A stretch of 64,000 nucleotides of DNA from Anodontia alba (GCA_964016985.1 OZ024821.1:123812035-123876034); one strand, 5' to 3'. Positions 31,429 to 42,200 are shown, numbered from the stretch's first letter. Notes: generated from the letters alone by a model not told the origin. Numbers and translations: made by a program.

Positions 31429-31797
31429 CTATAAATATTTTGTCATTTTCAGTTTTTTTCTACCCTCAAAGTAGGCATTTTTATCATCTAAAATTTTGAG
31501 CCTGCACATATGCGAAATGTGTGACAAAATCTGACAGTATGTCTTTGCCATGAGAGTCATGTAACGGCAATATTTGAAGGCATCCGAGTAAGGGTGCAAT
31601 ATCAAGTCGAGTGATAGCTGCATGCTTTCTCCTCGGATTTTACCGCATATTCTTAGCGATTCAATATTTACAGCTACATAATAACGGCCTGCCCCGAATT
31701 TAAAGGCTGATTGTGGTACTGGAAAAATATAACCTTGTCTGGTGACCTGAGGCTGCATTAATGAAATGCAAAGTTGTAACCAGAAGTCACAGATCAT
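31429..31797 (-). CDS. Unrecognised 122-codon open frame in intron 1
   Basis: Minus-strand frame of mixed composition (for example YYVAVNIESLRICGKIRG and KTYCQILSHISHMCRLK) with an ATG start and a stop at 31429. No domain is recognised. A word close to CCTTGTCTGGTGACCTG within it (31731) recurs at 37286 (CCTTGTCCAGTGACCTGG), so it may belong to a dispersed repeat. I would not call it a gene on this evidence. Confidence 0.2.
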   Translation of the reverse strand: MICDFWLQLCISLMQPQVTRQGYIFPVPQSAFKFGAGRYYVAVNIESLRICGKIRGESMQLSLDLILHPYSDAFKYCRYMTLMAKTYCQILSHISHMCRLKILDDKNAYFEGRKKLKMTKYL

Positions 31798-32090
31798 CGT
31801 ACAAAATAATATTTATACTTGAAGTCACAGATCACCGGACGAAATTGTCTTTATATCTATACGCACCTGCGCAATACACACTGTCAATGTTCAAAATATC
31901 ACGGGTAGGAACCTACATAATAGTAGGCATTGGCTCTTTTAAGAAAATATTACATCGCCTGGTGCGGCTTAATTATATCTGCGGAAAAAGGACATAGACT
32001 GGTCATATGTCACGAAGTAACTAGCAGCACTCTGCCCCGCCAAAAAAAGTTATTCAACAAACATGGCTTTCCATATGGCCATGGCCTTGT

Positions 32091-32173
32091 GGGCACATGG
32101 CGTTTATACAAAGTCGCTTTGACGTCGATGCAACGTCTTGACGTTGTATAAACGTCATGTGTCCTCTAGTGGG
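32091..32173. mobile_element. CCCAG palindrome family 2, diverged copy
   Basis: GGGCACATGGCGTTTATACA and TGTATAAACGTCATGTGTCC are inverted. GACGTCGATGCAACGTCTTG is the core. Ends are degraded. Confidence 0.65.
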
Positions 32174-32482
32174 TTTGATTTTGTTCTGATCAGATTGCCA
32201 TTGAGCCCTCTATTTTTCTTTTATTGCAGGTTTTTTTGTTATTTGTTTTTTACTGTGATTTTTTTACTGATGAATAAGGGGACTCTACGCGGACCGAATA
32301 CATTCGTAATATTGAAATGCGTCAAAATATTAAGGACGAGGTTTCGACTGCGTAAAACTAGTTTAAATCAGGCAGTGTGTGTTTCTGCTTATTGTTCCAA
32401 GACATATCTTTTGCAGCTCTTCTTTGTGAATATGTCGCTTATTGTAACTGTTCTGCTGTGCCTTGTCATTGTCTGTTACTTT

Positions 32483-32776
32483 CATAACAAAACCCTGCTA
32501 ATTCAAATATATAGGAAATTTCACCTCCAAAAACTGAACATTTTCAGATAAAAAAAAAAAACAAATAAAAAACTCTGATACTTTTCATATTTCTGCTCAA
32601 AACATATATTGTGGGCACTGGTTAGAACTGCCCTGGCGAGGCGGTTCCAATGAGTACCCACAGTCTATGTTTTTAGCAAAATAAGAAAAATAATCTACAC
32701 CCCTGTAATCCCCAGTTTTACTATATAAAAGTGGGGTTTAAGGAGGTCAAAATTATATATGCGTGTTTTCGTAATG
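32483..32776 (-). mobile_element. MITE family A, copy 4
   Basis: Left end CATAACAAAACC (diverged), right end GTTTTCGTAATG. The AAACCCCA-type stem-loop is on the right (CCCCAGTTTTACTATATAAA). The central palindrome has mutations (ACTGCCCTGGCGAGGCGGTT), so this is one of the older copies. Confidence 0.8.
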
Positions 32777-33196
32777 ACATGAATACCTTAACTGAGTAAA
32801 TATAGAAATATGGCTTACATACTTGCCTGAACGTGAGAAAATTATAAACATGTGATATTTGCTAAATGTTTTATTTTTATTTTATATTGATTAAATATTC
32901 TTGAAATTATTGTTGAAACGACCTTAGTGGTTTTGCCTGTAGGTTATTTATTAACAGCCGCCCTTCAAGGATTAAGTCTCTAATCAGACTGCTGGCCTTC
33001 GTTTTTTGTAGATTTTGGCACCAAGCGAAGATTCAGATCAGGATGCGCATGCGCGAACTCTGATCAGTATTGTCACTTGGAGCATTTTGGATTTCAAAGA
33101 ATGCAAACTTTTCTTCAAGCGGACAACGAAGATTGATCCGACTCCGTAGATGCGAAAGCTGATTGGTTATTCGCTTGGCGCACATGTAAAAAATGT
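32777..33196. other. Intronic non-coding stretch with one palindrome
   Basis: 33010-33095 carries CCAAGCGAAGATTCAGATCA, GGATGCGCATGCGC and CTGATCAGTATTGTCACTTGG, a palindrome related to the GGACAGCGAAGGCCC family. Otherwise AT-rich. Confidence 0.5.
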
Positions 33197-33474
33197 CATT
33201 ACGAAAACATGTCTATTGAAATATACTAAAATTTTACCACCAAAAAATAAAAACTTTCAGATAAAAATTCTGATAATTTTTTATATTTTTGCATTAAACA
33301 TAGATTGTGGGTACTCGTTAAAACCGCCACGACGAGGCGGTTCAAACGAGTACCCACAATCTATGTTTTTGAGCAGAAATAAGAAAAATAATGTATACCC
33401 CTGTAAACCCCAGTTTTACTATATAAAAGTGGGGTTTTATGGGGTCAATATTACATAGGTATGTGTTCGTGATG
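33197..33474 (-). mobile_element. MITE family A, copy 5
   Basis: The ends are CATTACGAAAAC and GTGTTCGTGATG. The palindrome is AAAACCGCCACGACGAGGCG with flanking GTGGGTACTCG. The stem-loop CCCCAGTTTTACTATATAAA is on the right. It ends 41 bases before exon 2 of the BTB gene. Confidence 0.9.
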
Positions 33475-33515
33475 GCGGTTTTTTTTTCACCTTGCGGCTC
33501 TTATATATCATTTAG

Positions 33516-33726
33516 GTTGATGACAAGAAACTCTACATAAATCAAAGTCTGCTCGCCTATAGCTCCAAAAGTTTAGAAAAACAACTTGGCGAAGATGCCG
33601 GCGGGAAAGGTCGAGGTGGAGGCGGAAAACCCACAACCAAAGAATTGAACTGGTCTCACAAAAAGTTCGACGATGTGGTGGAGTTTTTGGCATATCTGCA
33701 CCCAGGGGTGGTATGTGATTTGACAG
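33516..33726 (+). CDS. BTB/POZ-domain protein, exon 2 (residues 66-135)
   Basis: 211 bp, entering in phase 0 after TTTAG and leaving in phase 1 before the donor GTATGC (33727). Residues 66-86 (VDDKKLYINQSLLAYSSKSL and on) continue the BTB fold directly from exon 1: strand, then the helix with S-L-L-A-Y-S-S, the place where BTB proteins read L-A-x-x-S. Next comes a Gly/Lys-rich insertion (GEDAGGKGRGGGGKPTT), then the strand and helix KKFDDVVEFLAYLHPGVV, which fits the BTB segment often reading F-x-x-x-L-x-x-x-Y-x-G. There is no ATG in the exon, so it is seen only through its splice sites and domain continuity. Confidence 0.85.
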
Positions 33727-34228
33727 GTATGCTCAATTATTCAAATCAACGTACAGTTATTCAAATCAACTTTACCGTATCTACCCTAAAGGCTCGGTCT
33801 AATGTCTATTTTACTATTTGTTGATGTGTCTAAACTGACTTCTTCTCCAAATACAGTGAAGAGATTTGTACGTTTTCTGGAAGAAATATTGCTTGGATAG
33901 TGGGATAGCAAGTGTGCGAAATTTATGCCAGTTGGCTGTTTTGATTGGTTGCCATGGCAACTGTAAGGTCCCATAGACATATAAGGAGAAGATGGTTGAG
34001 TTCATTCAAGCGATTTCTTCTCTGAAAATGTTTTTTTTTTCCCAATGTAACCAATTGCACAGTTGCAAACTCCAGTTTGCGGAAAATGTGCATTGAGAGC
34101 CGGCATCCAAAACGGTCACCATGACCATATATGGTAAAACCTTTAAACGAGTTCTCCAAAATTGCAAGGTTGATCGAGCTCAAATTGCATATTAATTACC
34201 CAGGGGACAAAATCTTTCACTGTTATGA

Positions 34229-34508
34229 CATCACGAAAATACGCGGATATAATTTTGACCCCCTTAAACCAAACCTTTATAAAATAGAACTGGGGTTTAT
34301 AGGGGTATACGTTATTGCTTCTTATTTCAGCTCAAAACAAAGATTATGGGTACCTGTTTAGAACCGCCTCGCCGAGGCGGTTCTACCAAGTACCCACAAT
34401 TTATGTTTTGAGTAGAAATACGAAAACTACCAGAATTTTTCATCTGAATGTTTTCATTTTTGGGTGGTAAAATTCTCAATATATTTGAATAGGCGTGTTT
34501 TCGTAATG
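34229..34508 (+). mobile_element. MITE family A, copy 6, in intron 2
   Basis: The ends are CATCACGAAAAT and GTTTTCGTAATG. The stem-loop is on the left. The palindrome is AACCGCCTCGCCGAGGCGGT with TACCTGTTTAG/CTACCAAGTAC arms (mutated). Flanks TTATGA and AATATT show no duplication. Confidence 0.9.
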
Positions 34509-35055
34509 AATATTATTGGGAACTGGCATCCAAGATGATCACCGTGAACATATACAGTAAAACCTTTAAACGACTTCTTCTCCGAAACCGCAAGGCTGAC
34601 TGAGCTCAAATTGAACATGAAAAATCTTTCAAATTTTCGAAACATATTGAGAACTGATATCCAAGATGGCCACCATGACCATATACGGTAAAACCTTTAA
34701 ACGAAGTCTTCCCCGAAACCAGAAAACCGACTGAGCTCAAATTGAACATGAAACATCTTTCAAGTTTTGGTTTAAACATATTTATTTCAAATCTCTCTGT
34801 ACAGCATATAACCAACATGTGATAATATAAATGTGAACAGGATTGGAACGAAAGCAAATATGCTTATATAGTTCTTCTCCTAATGGATCATCAAGATGTT
34901 ACCTAGATGCCGTAGATCTACTACTCAATTAGATGTGTGAAACATGAGTAATACATTTAACATAAAATTGAAAACAAGAGTGTACATATAAATACAGAAA
35001 ATCGAACTTCTTCTTACTGCTCTATATAGATTTTTGTGCCACATATTTAAGTTTT

Positions 35056-35333
35056 CATCACGAAAACATACCTATATAAGTTTGACCCTCTTAAACCCCA
35101 CTTTTATATAGTAAAACTGGGGTTTACAGGGGTATGCATAATTTTTCTTATTTCTGCTCAAAAACATAGATTGTGGGTATTCATTAGAACCGCCTCCGCG
35201 ATGCGGTTCTAACGAGTACTCACAATCTATGTTTTGAGCAGAAATAGAAAAAATATCAGAATTTTTATCTGAAAACTTCCGGTTTTTCGTGGTGAAATTT
35301 TCAATATATCTGAATAAGTGTGTTTTCGTAATG
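35056..35333 (+). mobile_element. MITE family A, copy 7, in intron 2
   Basis: The ends are CATCACGAAAAC and GTTTTCGTAATG. The palindrome centre AACCGCCTCCGCGATGCGGT has two changes. Flanks AGTTTT and ATTAGC show no duplication. Confidence 0.9.
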
Positions 35334-35548
35334 ATTAGCTACAGACAAAATAAATCGCGTCAATTGTAAGAAGTTTCGAAAGGGATTGAAAAAGTAAGGG
35401 ATAGTATATATAACAGAAATGAGAGACAAAAAGACGTTTATAAAGGGAGTGGATGCTCATCCGCGGACCTGGGGAAATGGTGGAACGGTACATTTGATTT
35501 ATGTATGCATTCGCGCGACAGATATTTCCTTTTGTATCTGATAATTTA

Positions 35549-35860
35549 CTACTCGAACCTCTTTGTGTCAATGATGTACTTTTGAACTTTCTCGAATATC
35601 GATGAATTGATGTCATCTGACTGTAAGGCATCTCCGAACAGCAGAAGATTAAGTGTTAAGTTGTGGTGTTGTGAAAGGCTAGTGAACAGTTCTATGCGTT
35701 GGCGAGCGTAAAGGGGACAATCAAAGAAGAAATGATACGCGTTCTCTATTCTGCCGCACTGACAGAGCGGAGATTCTGTTATGTTTTTAAGGAACAGATC
35801 GTTACTCAGGCTACTGCAGTTTGTTCGAAGGCGAGTTTCAAGTTTTCGAAAAATATATTG
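35549..35860 (-). pseudogene. LINE reverse transcriptase, C-terminal fragment
   Basis: The minus-strand frame reads RLRTNCSSLSNDLFLKN, SPLCQCGRIENAYHFFFDCP, LYARQRIELFTSL, LTLNLLLFGD and FEKVQKYIIDTKRF with a stop at 35549. The C-x-C...H-x-C cluster (CQC, H, C) is the zinc-knuckle-like end I know from many non-LTR elements. The catalytic domain is missing. Upstream of residue R the frame enters another repeat, so it is 5'-truncated. It is antisense to the BTB gene. Confidence 0.7.
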
Positions 35861-36133
35861 GGAACTGGTATTCAAGATGGCTGTTATGACCATATATGTT
35901 TAAATTTACCTTTAATATACTCCTTCCCCGAAACTGCTTTACAAATTGTAACAAACTGCACAGTTGCAAACTGGGACACAAGATCATTCAAGTTTGCGGA
36001 AAAAAAAATGTGCAATTGGAAGTGGCATCCAAGATGGCCGCCATGACCGTATATGCTAAAGCCTTTAAATGACTTCTCAAAACCCGAAACGCTGATTGAG
36101 CTTAAAATGCATATGAATCATCCTTCAGCCTCG

Positions 36134-36270
36134 CGTAAAATATTTATAAAGAGTACTCAGGGGAGTTAACTGACTGCGAATCGCTGTCAGTTAACTCTCT
36201 TGAGTACTCTTTATAAAGAGTTTTCAGGGGAGTTAACTGACTGCGAATCGTCAGTTAACTCCCTTGAGTA
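36134..36270. repeat. Two tandem hairpins just upstream of exon 3
   Basis: First: AAAGAGTACTCAGGGGAGTT with AACTCTCTTGAGTACTCTTT, arms joined by AACTGACTGCGAATCGCTGTCAGTT pairing. Second: GGGGAGTTAACTGAC, TGCGAATC, GTCAGTTAACTCCCTTGAG. They are near-copies of each other. The second ends about 30 bases before the AG acceptor, where it could compete with or expose the branch point. Confidence 0.85.
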
Positions 36271-36301
36271 GTTTTAATAAATATTCTCCCATTGTTTCCA
36301 G

Positions 36302-36696
36302 ATAGCGCTGCCATGCGCCTCTCAGCTTTTGCGGCCGAGTACGAAATGAAGAACCTAGAGAAGGACTGCGAAGAACACTTGACGAAATCATTTGCCGACA
36401 AGCGCAAAGGTAGGAAGAGCGGAATGGTGGCAACTGAAACAACACTCGACTTCCTCGAAGTTGCGGACAGATACAAGTACGATCCACTGCTTAAGATGTG
36501 TATAGCGGAAAGTGTGGACAACCCATATATCGATAGTAGGTTAGACCAAAAGGAAGACGAGATATCTCACGCGACGCAAAAAGAAATTCTGCGTAAGAAG
36601 AAAGATCGACTTGCACTTATGGTCGCCAAAATGAGACGGGATGCTGACATGAGCGGAACTGCGAATAAAGATGAGCCAAGAATATGGAGGAGATAG
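36302..36696 (+). CDS. BTB/POZ-domain protein, exon 3 (residues 136-266, stop)
   Basis: Last coding exon, entering in phase 1 after CAG and ending with TAG at 36694. Residues 136-165 (SAAMRLSAFAAEYEMKNLEK, DCEEHLTKSF) complete the BTB fold: the L-x-x-A-x-x-Y-x-x-x-x-L-x-x-x-C-E-x-x-L helices. A Lys-rich linker follows (ADKRKGRKS), then TTLDFLEVADRYKYDPLLKM with CIAES, a BACK-like helix pair as in BTB-MATH family proteins. The tail (residues 215-266) is charged and probably coiled (EILRKKKDRLALMVAKMRRD). Total 266 residues. No MATH, Kelch or zinc-finger domain is present. AATAAA at 37213 is a possible poly(A) signal. No function can be given beyond BTB-type dimerisation or adaptor activity. 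Confidence 0.85.
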
Positions 36697-36831
36697 AAAT
36701 ATGAATGATAATCATTTACCGCTCCAGAAGGTTTTGTGTCAGTTCCACAGAATTTGATGTCTTTGTAATGAACGCAAAACTCTGGCCAATGTTTTATTAA
36801 TGATTAGTTTGTATCCATCCAACTATTCCAT

Positions 36832-37030
36832 TAACCCTTAAAGCGCTGATCACAACTGCAGCAGACGTCATTTTGAAATATTTTTTTTTTTCATAGAAAA
36901 TAAGTCTTGACATTTCATATGAATCGTCTGCCAAGATTTATTTTCTGTAAGCAAAAAACAAAACAACAACAACAAAAAAAAAAACAACAAAAAAAAAAAA
37001 ACAAAAAAAAAAAAAACAAACAAACACAAC

Positions 37031-37066
<36 letters not shown>

Positions 37067-37110
37067 ATGGCGCGTCTGTCACAAAGTGTGCTTGGCGCTT
37101 TAAAGGTTTA
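36832..37110 (+). mobile_element. MITE family D copy with A-rich expansion
   Basis: The ends TTAACCCTTAAAGCGC and GCGCTTTAAAGGTTTAA are inverted. GCAGACGTCATTTTGAAATA, CTTGACATTTCATATGAATC and TTTTCTGTAAGCA follow the family order. 36953-37063 is an AAC/A-rich expansion. The open frames across it (Lys- or Phe-rich) are artefacts. Confidence 0.65.
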
Positions 37111-37619
37111 ATGTAGCTTGGTAACTTCGCGAATGGTAAGAGATCCTTAATTTTAATGCAACGATTGAAAAAAAAAGAGTCTACTAATGCGTCGTGTCCT
37201 CTCATCTGTGAAAAATAAAACCCACACACCTAATCTATATTCATGGTATATGCCAATTATTGTCTATAGGTAGAACTAAAACCTTGTCCAGTGACCTGGT
37301 TTCAATTTTCTATTTGACGTAACAGAGCTGGGAACCAGAAGCCTTGGGTCACCTGACGTCTATAGTGGCCAGGTAATTGACAATAAATGTAGAAAAAACC
37401 GTAAAATACGTATAAAACAGCCTCTCACCTTCATGTACGGTTTAATTCAGAGCAAAGATGACTAAGTTTTGATAAAAGTTAATTTGGTTTAAACAATAGT
37501 CTATCCAAGAATAGACAATACAAGAACGAATGTCAGAAACTCACTGAAGCAACCAGAGTTGTGGTTTTTGTGCGTAGTATGTAACCTTTGATTCTTTATA
37601 TATTCATGAAGTTCCATTC
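37111..37619. other. Non-coding stretch downstream of the BTB gene
   Basis: No gene is seen. A loose inverted pair (TATTGTCTATAGGTAG, GGCCAGGTAATTGACAATAA) bounds 37258-37388. AATAAA at 37213 could serve the BTB gene. Confidence 0.4.
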
Positions 37620-38515
37620 AGATAGTTCCAGAAGTAAAGGAACTAAGGGCCAAAAACCAATTTTCAGAAACTGAAAAGGGCCATAATTCTGTCATTAATT
37701 AACAAATTTCACTCATTCACAATCCCATATCACTCATTCCCAATACTAATATATTAGGAATAAAAATGAAATTCGTGAAGAAATACTTTAGTAATTGGTC
37801 ATGCCCATGATCTTAAGGTCAAGGTCACAGACTTTGAAAGTTTACAAATAAAGTATTATGTTAAAGTTTTTAAAGAGCTCATATTTTCCAAACCGTATGG
37901 TAGATTTGTTTCATATTTGGTATGATGATAGACATAATGGTCCAAAGTTTCTTTCAGCAATACCCCAGCCCATGACCATAATCTTAAGGTCAAGGTTACA
38001 GACTTTGAATTTTTACAAATAAAGTGTTACGTTAAAGTTTTTAAAAAGCTCATATTTTCCAAACCAAACGATGGATGTGATTCAGATTTTGCATGATGAC
38101 AGATAGAGATCCAAAGTCTTATTAAGCAATACCCTGTCTATGCCCATGCATTTAAGGTAAAGGTCACAGACTGAAATTTCATGTTTTAAGATTTTTAGAG
38201 CTCATAATTTCAAAACTACATGACTGATTTGGTTTATATTCGGCATGATGATGGTTATAGGTCCAGAGTTTTTATTCAGCTATACCCCCACTTATGACTA
38301 TGGCTGAAAGGTCAAGGTCACAGACAAATTTTACGCTAAAGTTTTACGATAGAACTTTTTAAAAGCTCAAATTTCAAAACCATATGATGGATTTCAATTT
38401 GGTTCATGTTCAGTCTGATGATAGATATGGGTCCAAAGTTTTATTCAGCAGCACAATGACAATTATGACCTTAATGCCCCGCCCCCCCCCCCCCAATAGA
38501 CCAGAGGTATTTAGT
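37620..38515 (+). repeat. Degenerate tandem array, unit about 180 bp
   Basis: Four to five units contain CTTAAGGTCAAGGTCACAG, AGTTTTTAAAGAGCTCATA, TTTTCCAAACC, ATGGATTTG, TGATGATAG and GGTCCAAAGTTT. AAGGTCAAGGTCACAGAC occurs in each. A C-run lies at 38480-38494. Confidence 0.8.
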
Positions 38516-39164
38516 CCTCACATCTAGGCGAGCATTTGCTGTCTGCTGACAGCTCTTGTTAGTAAACTTTCATAGGTTTAATTTGTCAGAAAGTTTTTTC
38601 ATAGAATGATAAACCTTGCTTGTAAAATCAGTGTTTGCATTATTCATTCAGCTATGTCTGGGCAGTATTTTGACAAAATATACCTTTAAGATGATTTGCA
38701 ATAAGTCAAGTCATACCAGACTGTTTATCTGTGCAGGCTGATCAGAGCAGAGTTTTTGATGATGGCATACAGTAGCTACTTGGCCTGGCTATCCACAGAG
38801 CATACAAGTAAGACTGATCCGTATTTCCTTAAGTGCATGTCACATGTTTCCAAGGGGACACTTTCTCATGAAGCGGCCAGTAAAAGCAACATGTCCTGAT
38901 AATAACCTATTCCAAAGAATTATGGCATTGCTATCTTGCTGTTTATCAGTTTCATACAGACATACATGTGCTTGTATTCAATAATCATATTCTGTTGATG
39001 TATACACAAAACAAAAAAAGTATAAATTTAATCATTTCAGTTTTCTTGTGCAATGACCTTATTACAAGGCAGCAGTTGTATATGGCCCGCAGCCCGCAAC
39101 CCGCAGCCCGCAGAATAGTTCAATTTGTGTCTCGTACTAGTACATAGCTGCAAACTATGCAAAA
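38516..39164. other. Non-coding stretch
   Basis: 39090-39115 is a CCCGCAG tandem (AGCCCGCAACCCGCAGCCC). No gene is recognised. Confidence 0.4.
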
Positions 39165-39440
39165 CATCACGAAAACACGCCAATATAATTTTGACGCCTT
39201 TAAACCCCACTTTTATATAGTAAAACTGGGGTTTACAGGGTATACATTATTTTTTTTATTTCTGCTCAAAAACATAGATTGTGGGTTCTCGTTAGAACCG
39301 CGAGCGAGGCGGTTCTAACGAGTACCCACAATCTATGTTTTGAGCAGAAACATGAAAAATATCAGAGGTTTTTATATGAAAATTTTCAGTTTTTGGAGGT
39401 GAAAATTTCTACATATTTGAATAGGTGTGTTTTCATAATG
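39165..39440 (+). mobile_element. MITE family A, copy 8
   Basis: The ends are CATCACGAAAAC and GTTTTCATAATG. The stem-loop AAACCCCACTTTTATATAG is on the left. The palindrome GTTAGAACCGCGAGCGAGGC lost a few central bases. Flanks CAAAA and ATCTGA show no duplication. Confidence 0.9.
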
Positions 39441-39597
39441 ATCTGATATGGGAGATAGGATTGAGGCATGTTTTCTGCAAGTTCTACTACGATACTGTCT
39501 TATGATCTTGCGCACCTAAGTGTTTTTTTTTTCTTTCGGGATTTTTAAAATGATATAAACTACACACAAATGCAAACTGTATCTAACCGCTTGTTTA

Positions 39598-39876
39598 CAG
39601 CAATATCTTGTGCAGAATATTACACTGAAAATAGGAAAATCTTCTGAAAGTTATATGCTAAAATCACTTAATTACGACAATATTTCTTCTAGAGGTCAGT
39701 TAAAGGTCTTACAATCTTGCGCACTTGAAATAGGTGACATCACTGCTGGGTCCACTCAAACCGCTTTTTTCTTTCCTATTAAGTTCATGGGGAAAACAAA
39801 TATATTAATCGAGCGAGTTTCTTGTTTGGGAAGGTATTTGGTAACATATTACATCATTCTAATTAATTATTCATGA
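39598..39876 (+). CDS. Unrecognised 88-codon open frame
   Basis: The ATG at 39610 (or alternative start) opens MQNITLKIGKSSESYML and on to a stop at 39876. TTTACAG just upstream (39594-39600) resembles a splice acceptor. No domain is recognised and no partner exon is found. It could equally be a chance frame. Confidence 0.15.
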   Translation, partial: QQYLVQNITLKIGKSSESYMLKSLNYDNISSRGQLKVLQSCALEIGDITAGSTQTAFFFPIKFMGKTNILIERVSCLGRYLVTYYIILINYS

Positions 39877-40039
39877 GGCCAACCCATTAACCCACAATAA
39901 GCTGGTTCGTACGTTTTACCTACACCTACTTTGTAAAACTATGTTCATGGACTTTCCAACAGACTGGATCGTTTACTACTGACTTTTCACGTCACGAAAG
40001 TATGCAAACAAATTGTTGAGCATGTAAACCCACCATCCC

Positions 40040-40040
<1 letters not shown>

Positions 40041-40088
<48 letters not shown>
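40041..40088. repeat. (CT)n microsatellite
   Basis: Pure CT dinucleotides, about 48 bases. The minus-strand Arg-Glu frame across it is an artefact. Confidence 0.95.
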
Positions 40089-40090
<2 letters not shown>

Positions 40091-40195
40091 ATTCGAAAGG
40101 ACAGTGACACCCCTGAGTTCATTGTAATTGAGCTTATCTTGCTCTGTCTCTTATTGTAATGTCTTTTATGTATTGTTTGATGTCGTCTTTTATCT

Positions 40196-40332
40196 GTCTG
40201 CATGTGTCCATGTAAGGTCGTGTGTTATTTCCTGAATTTTTGTCTTACTTTTTCTCCTCTGATTCTCCTTGCAATGTTAAGCAAAACTGAGCTGATAAGA
40301 TCAAGTGCAGATGTATAGGACGAAAAATCCAA

Positions 40333-40364
<32 letters not shown>

Positions 40365-40678
40365 CGTCGCCGACGCCAACGGGATCCGTCCCAAAAACAA
40401 TATACCCCACCGCCTCTCTTCGGTAGAGGTGGGGCGGGTGAGGTGGGATATAATGACCACGAGTGTAAGGTTATGTTTATCGTATAACAGATTGGATATT
40501 ATTGCCTTTAAAGTTGACAATTGTTCAACAGAAAATGTTTAGTATTCACGGAAGTCGTCATGACGTTATTTGTTCCCATTAAAGTCTTATGTAACGTGTG
40601 TGGTCATACAATTTTTATGACTCAACGTTATCCACTGTTTAAGCGCCTTCATCAGAATGCTACCTGGGAGCGGTATGT

Positions 40679-40709
<31 letters not shown>

Positions 40710-40765
40710 GTGATACCCTCTCTTATCTAGATCTATGGTTGATAGCTTAAATACATGAAATATCT
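40196..40765 (+). repeat. Segmental duplicate, copy 1 (partner 49203-49850)
   Basis: CATGTGTCCATGTAAGG, TTACTTTTTCTCCTCTGATT, a CT run, CCGTCGCCGACGCCAACGGG, a hairpin CCTCTCTTCGGTAGAGG, GACCACGAGTGTAAGG, GAAGTCGTCATGACGTTATT, a GT/G run and ATCTATGGTTGATAGC occur in the same order in both copies. High similarity, about 9 kb apart, same orientation. The simple repeats differ in length. Confidence 0.9.
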
Positions 40766-41867
40766 TAGACTGGTAACTTGAAGTTGGATTAAAGAGGATC
40801 ATGATAAAAAAAAAATAATGTAGAGAAAGAGAGAAATAGATATAAAACAAAAACGACTGGAGCCAGTCTACTCTTGCGGTAAAGGCTTGGTGCCTGTCCC
40901 TAATTAGAGGTTCTGCAAGATTTGCATTTCTTTTTAATTGTACATAGGCTTCTGCCATCTTGACATTGCAGCAATGTAGCAGTGTAACTATGTAACTATG
41001 TAACTAATGTTAAATGATATTACGTCACAATCAAGCATACACGACGTTAGGTGATATGACGTTACCGATTTGTTAGGTCTTAGCATTTTAGGGACCTCCG
41101 TATCGTTAAAACTTTGATCTTTAAATATGGCATATAGGCCTCCGCTAATATTTTTGCTGGAAAAAAATGATTTGCAAAAGCTGCTCACATTTTTTCAGCA
41201 AAAATAGCTGTGAATTACTTATTAGAACATTTAACATTTTGACCATTAACAAGCACGTTAAGCTAACGATGCTTTGAACAAGTGGGCCCAGAAAATTATC
41301 AGAGTCGCGGCTTAAATAATAGGATATAGCCTTATGTTGCCCAGATCTCAAAAAAAAAAATTGTTTGGAAATCAAATCAAGCAAGTATCTGTACTTCTCT
41401 GCAGAATAATTAAAGGGAGCTAATTCTATTATAGTTTTTTTGCTGAATTTTTCGTAGGGATTTTTGCTGAATTTTTGGTAGGTAGGGTTTTGCTTATTTA
41501 AACATCATAAGATTTTGAAAATAGCAAACATGTAGCTTGTTTATATGAAGTTATTAATCTAGATTGTTTATACTGAGTAGGCAAATAATAATATTCATAA
41601 GAAAATGAAAATCTTTTTATTGAAAGTAAACCACTTTAAATTTTAATTTTACCACGATTTATAAAGCTTCCTTTCAAATAATATGCACAATTCGTATTTA
41701 TTCGTAAATTTATGGCCCTCTTCCTGAGAGGTTAAAGCAATTCAAGATAAAGACTGAATCAAACTTGACCTCTTAAGGAAATGATCCACCCCTTAAATGA
41801 ACAGTTAGGACCTCTCCTTACCCGTTGCATCAATTAAGTTTCTGTTAGTTTGCTATAGCTGCACATT
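40766..41867. other. Non-coding stretch
   Basis: No gene or complete element is recognised. CTGGAGCCAGTCTA at 40858 is an end fragment of MITE family F. Confidence 0.4.
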
Positions 41868-42146
41868 CATTTGAGTCATCTCTTCATCATTTTAAAATTG
41901 TTATCATTAATATGCGGACTTTTTCATTTAAATTATCTCTTCAGCATTTTTAAATTGGATCATTCATATGCCAGTCTTCATTTGAATCCTCTCTTCAGCA
42001 TTTTCAAAATGGCTCATTCATATGCCAATCTTATTTGAATCCTCTCTTCAGCATTTTCAAATCAGATCATTCATATGTCAAACTTCATTTGAATCCTCTC
42101 TTCAGCATTTTCAAACTGGATCATTCATATGCCAATCTTTTCATTT
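41868..42146 (+). repeat. Tandem repeat, unit 53-54 bp, five units
   Basis: TCTTCAGCATTTT starts near 41939, 41993, 42046 and 42100. The unit also contains GATCATTCATATGCCAATC and TTCATTTGAATCCTC. Confidence 0.85.
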
Positions 42147-42200
42147 GCCAGCATTTGGTTGATCTCTTACTTAGGACACTTAAGGGAAGAAGAGTAATCC

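Larger units (their letters stand above)
28127..33515 (+). other. Intron 1 of the BTB gene, filled with mobile elements
   Basis: 5389 bp, donor GTAATG and acceptor ATCATTTAG. It contains a CCCAG palindrome 30 bp after the donor, family G palindromes (28275-28460), a TIR element with a nested Helitron-like element, a SINE and two family A MITEs, plus unrecognised sequence at 28461-28819 and 31401-32090. No additional coding exon with fitting phase is seen. The BTB fold is continuous across the junction. Confidence 0.75.
34050..36120. repeat. ATCCAAGATGGCCACCATGACC repeat units, interrupted
   Basis: Units of roughly 115-130 bp containing GGCATCCAAGATG, CACCATGACCATATACGG, TAAAACCTTTAAACGA, CTTCTCCGAAACC and CTGAGCTCAAATTGAACATG occur at about 34085-34195, 34520-34645, 34646-34770 and 35840-36120. 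MITEs and a LINE fragment lie between them. Confidence 0.7.
33727..36301 (+). other. Intron 2 of the BTB gene
   Basis: 2575 bp, donor GTATGC, acceptor TTGTTTCCAG. It contains two family A MITEs, at least four diverged units of an ATCCAAGATGGCC repeat, a minus-strand LINE fragment and two tandem hairpins close to the acceptor. Removing it joins codons in frame (split codon for Asp 136). Confidence 0.8.

Noticed and set aside
36907..37229. Lys- and Phe-rich open frames on both strands
   Set aside because: Produced by an A-rich expansion in a family D MITE.
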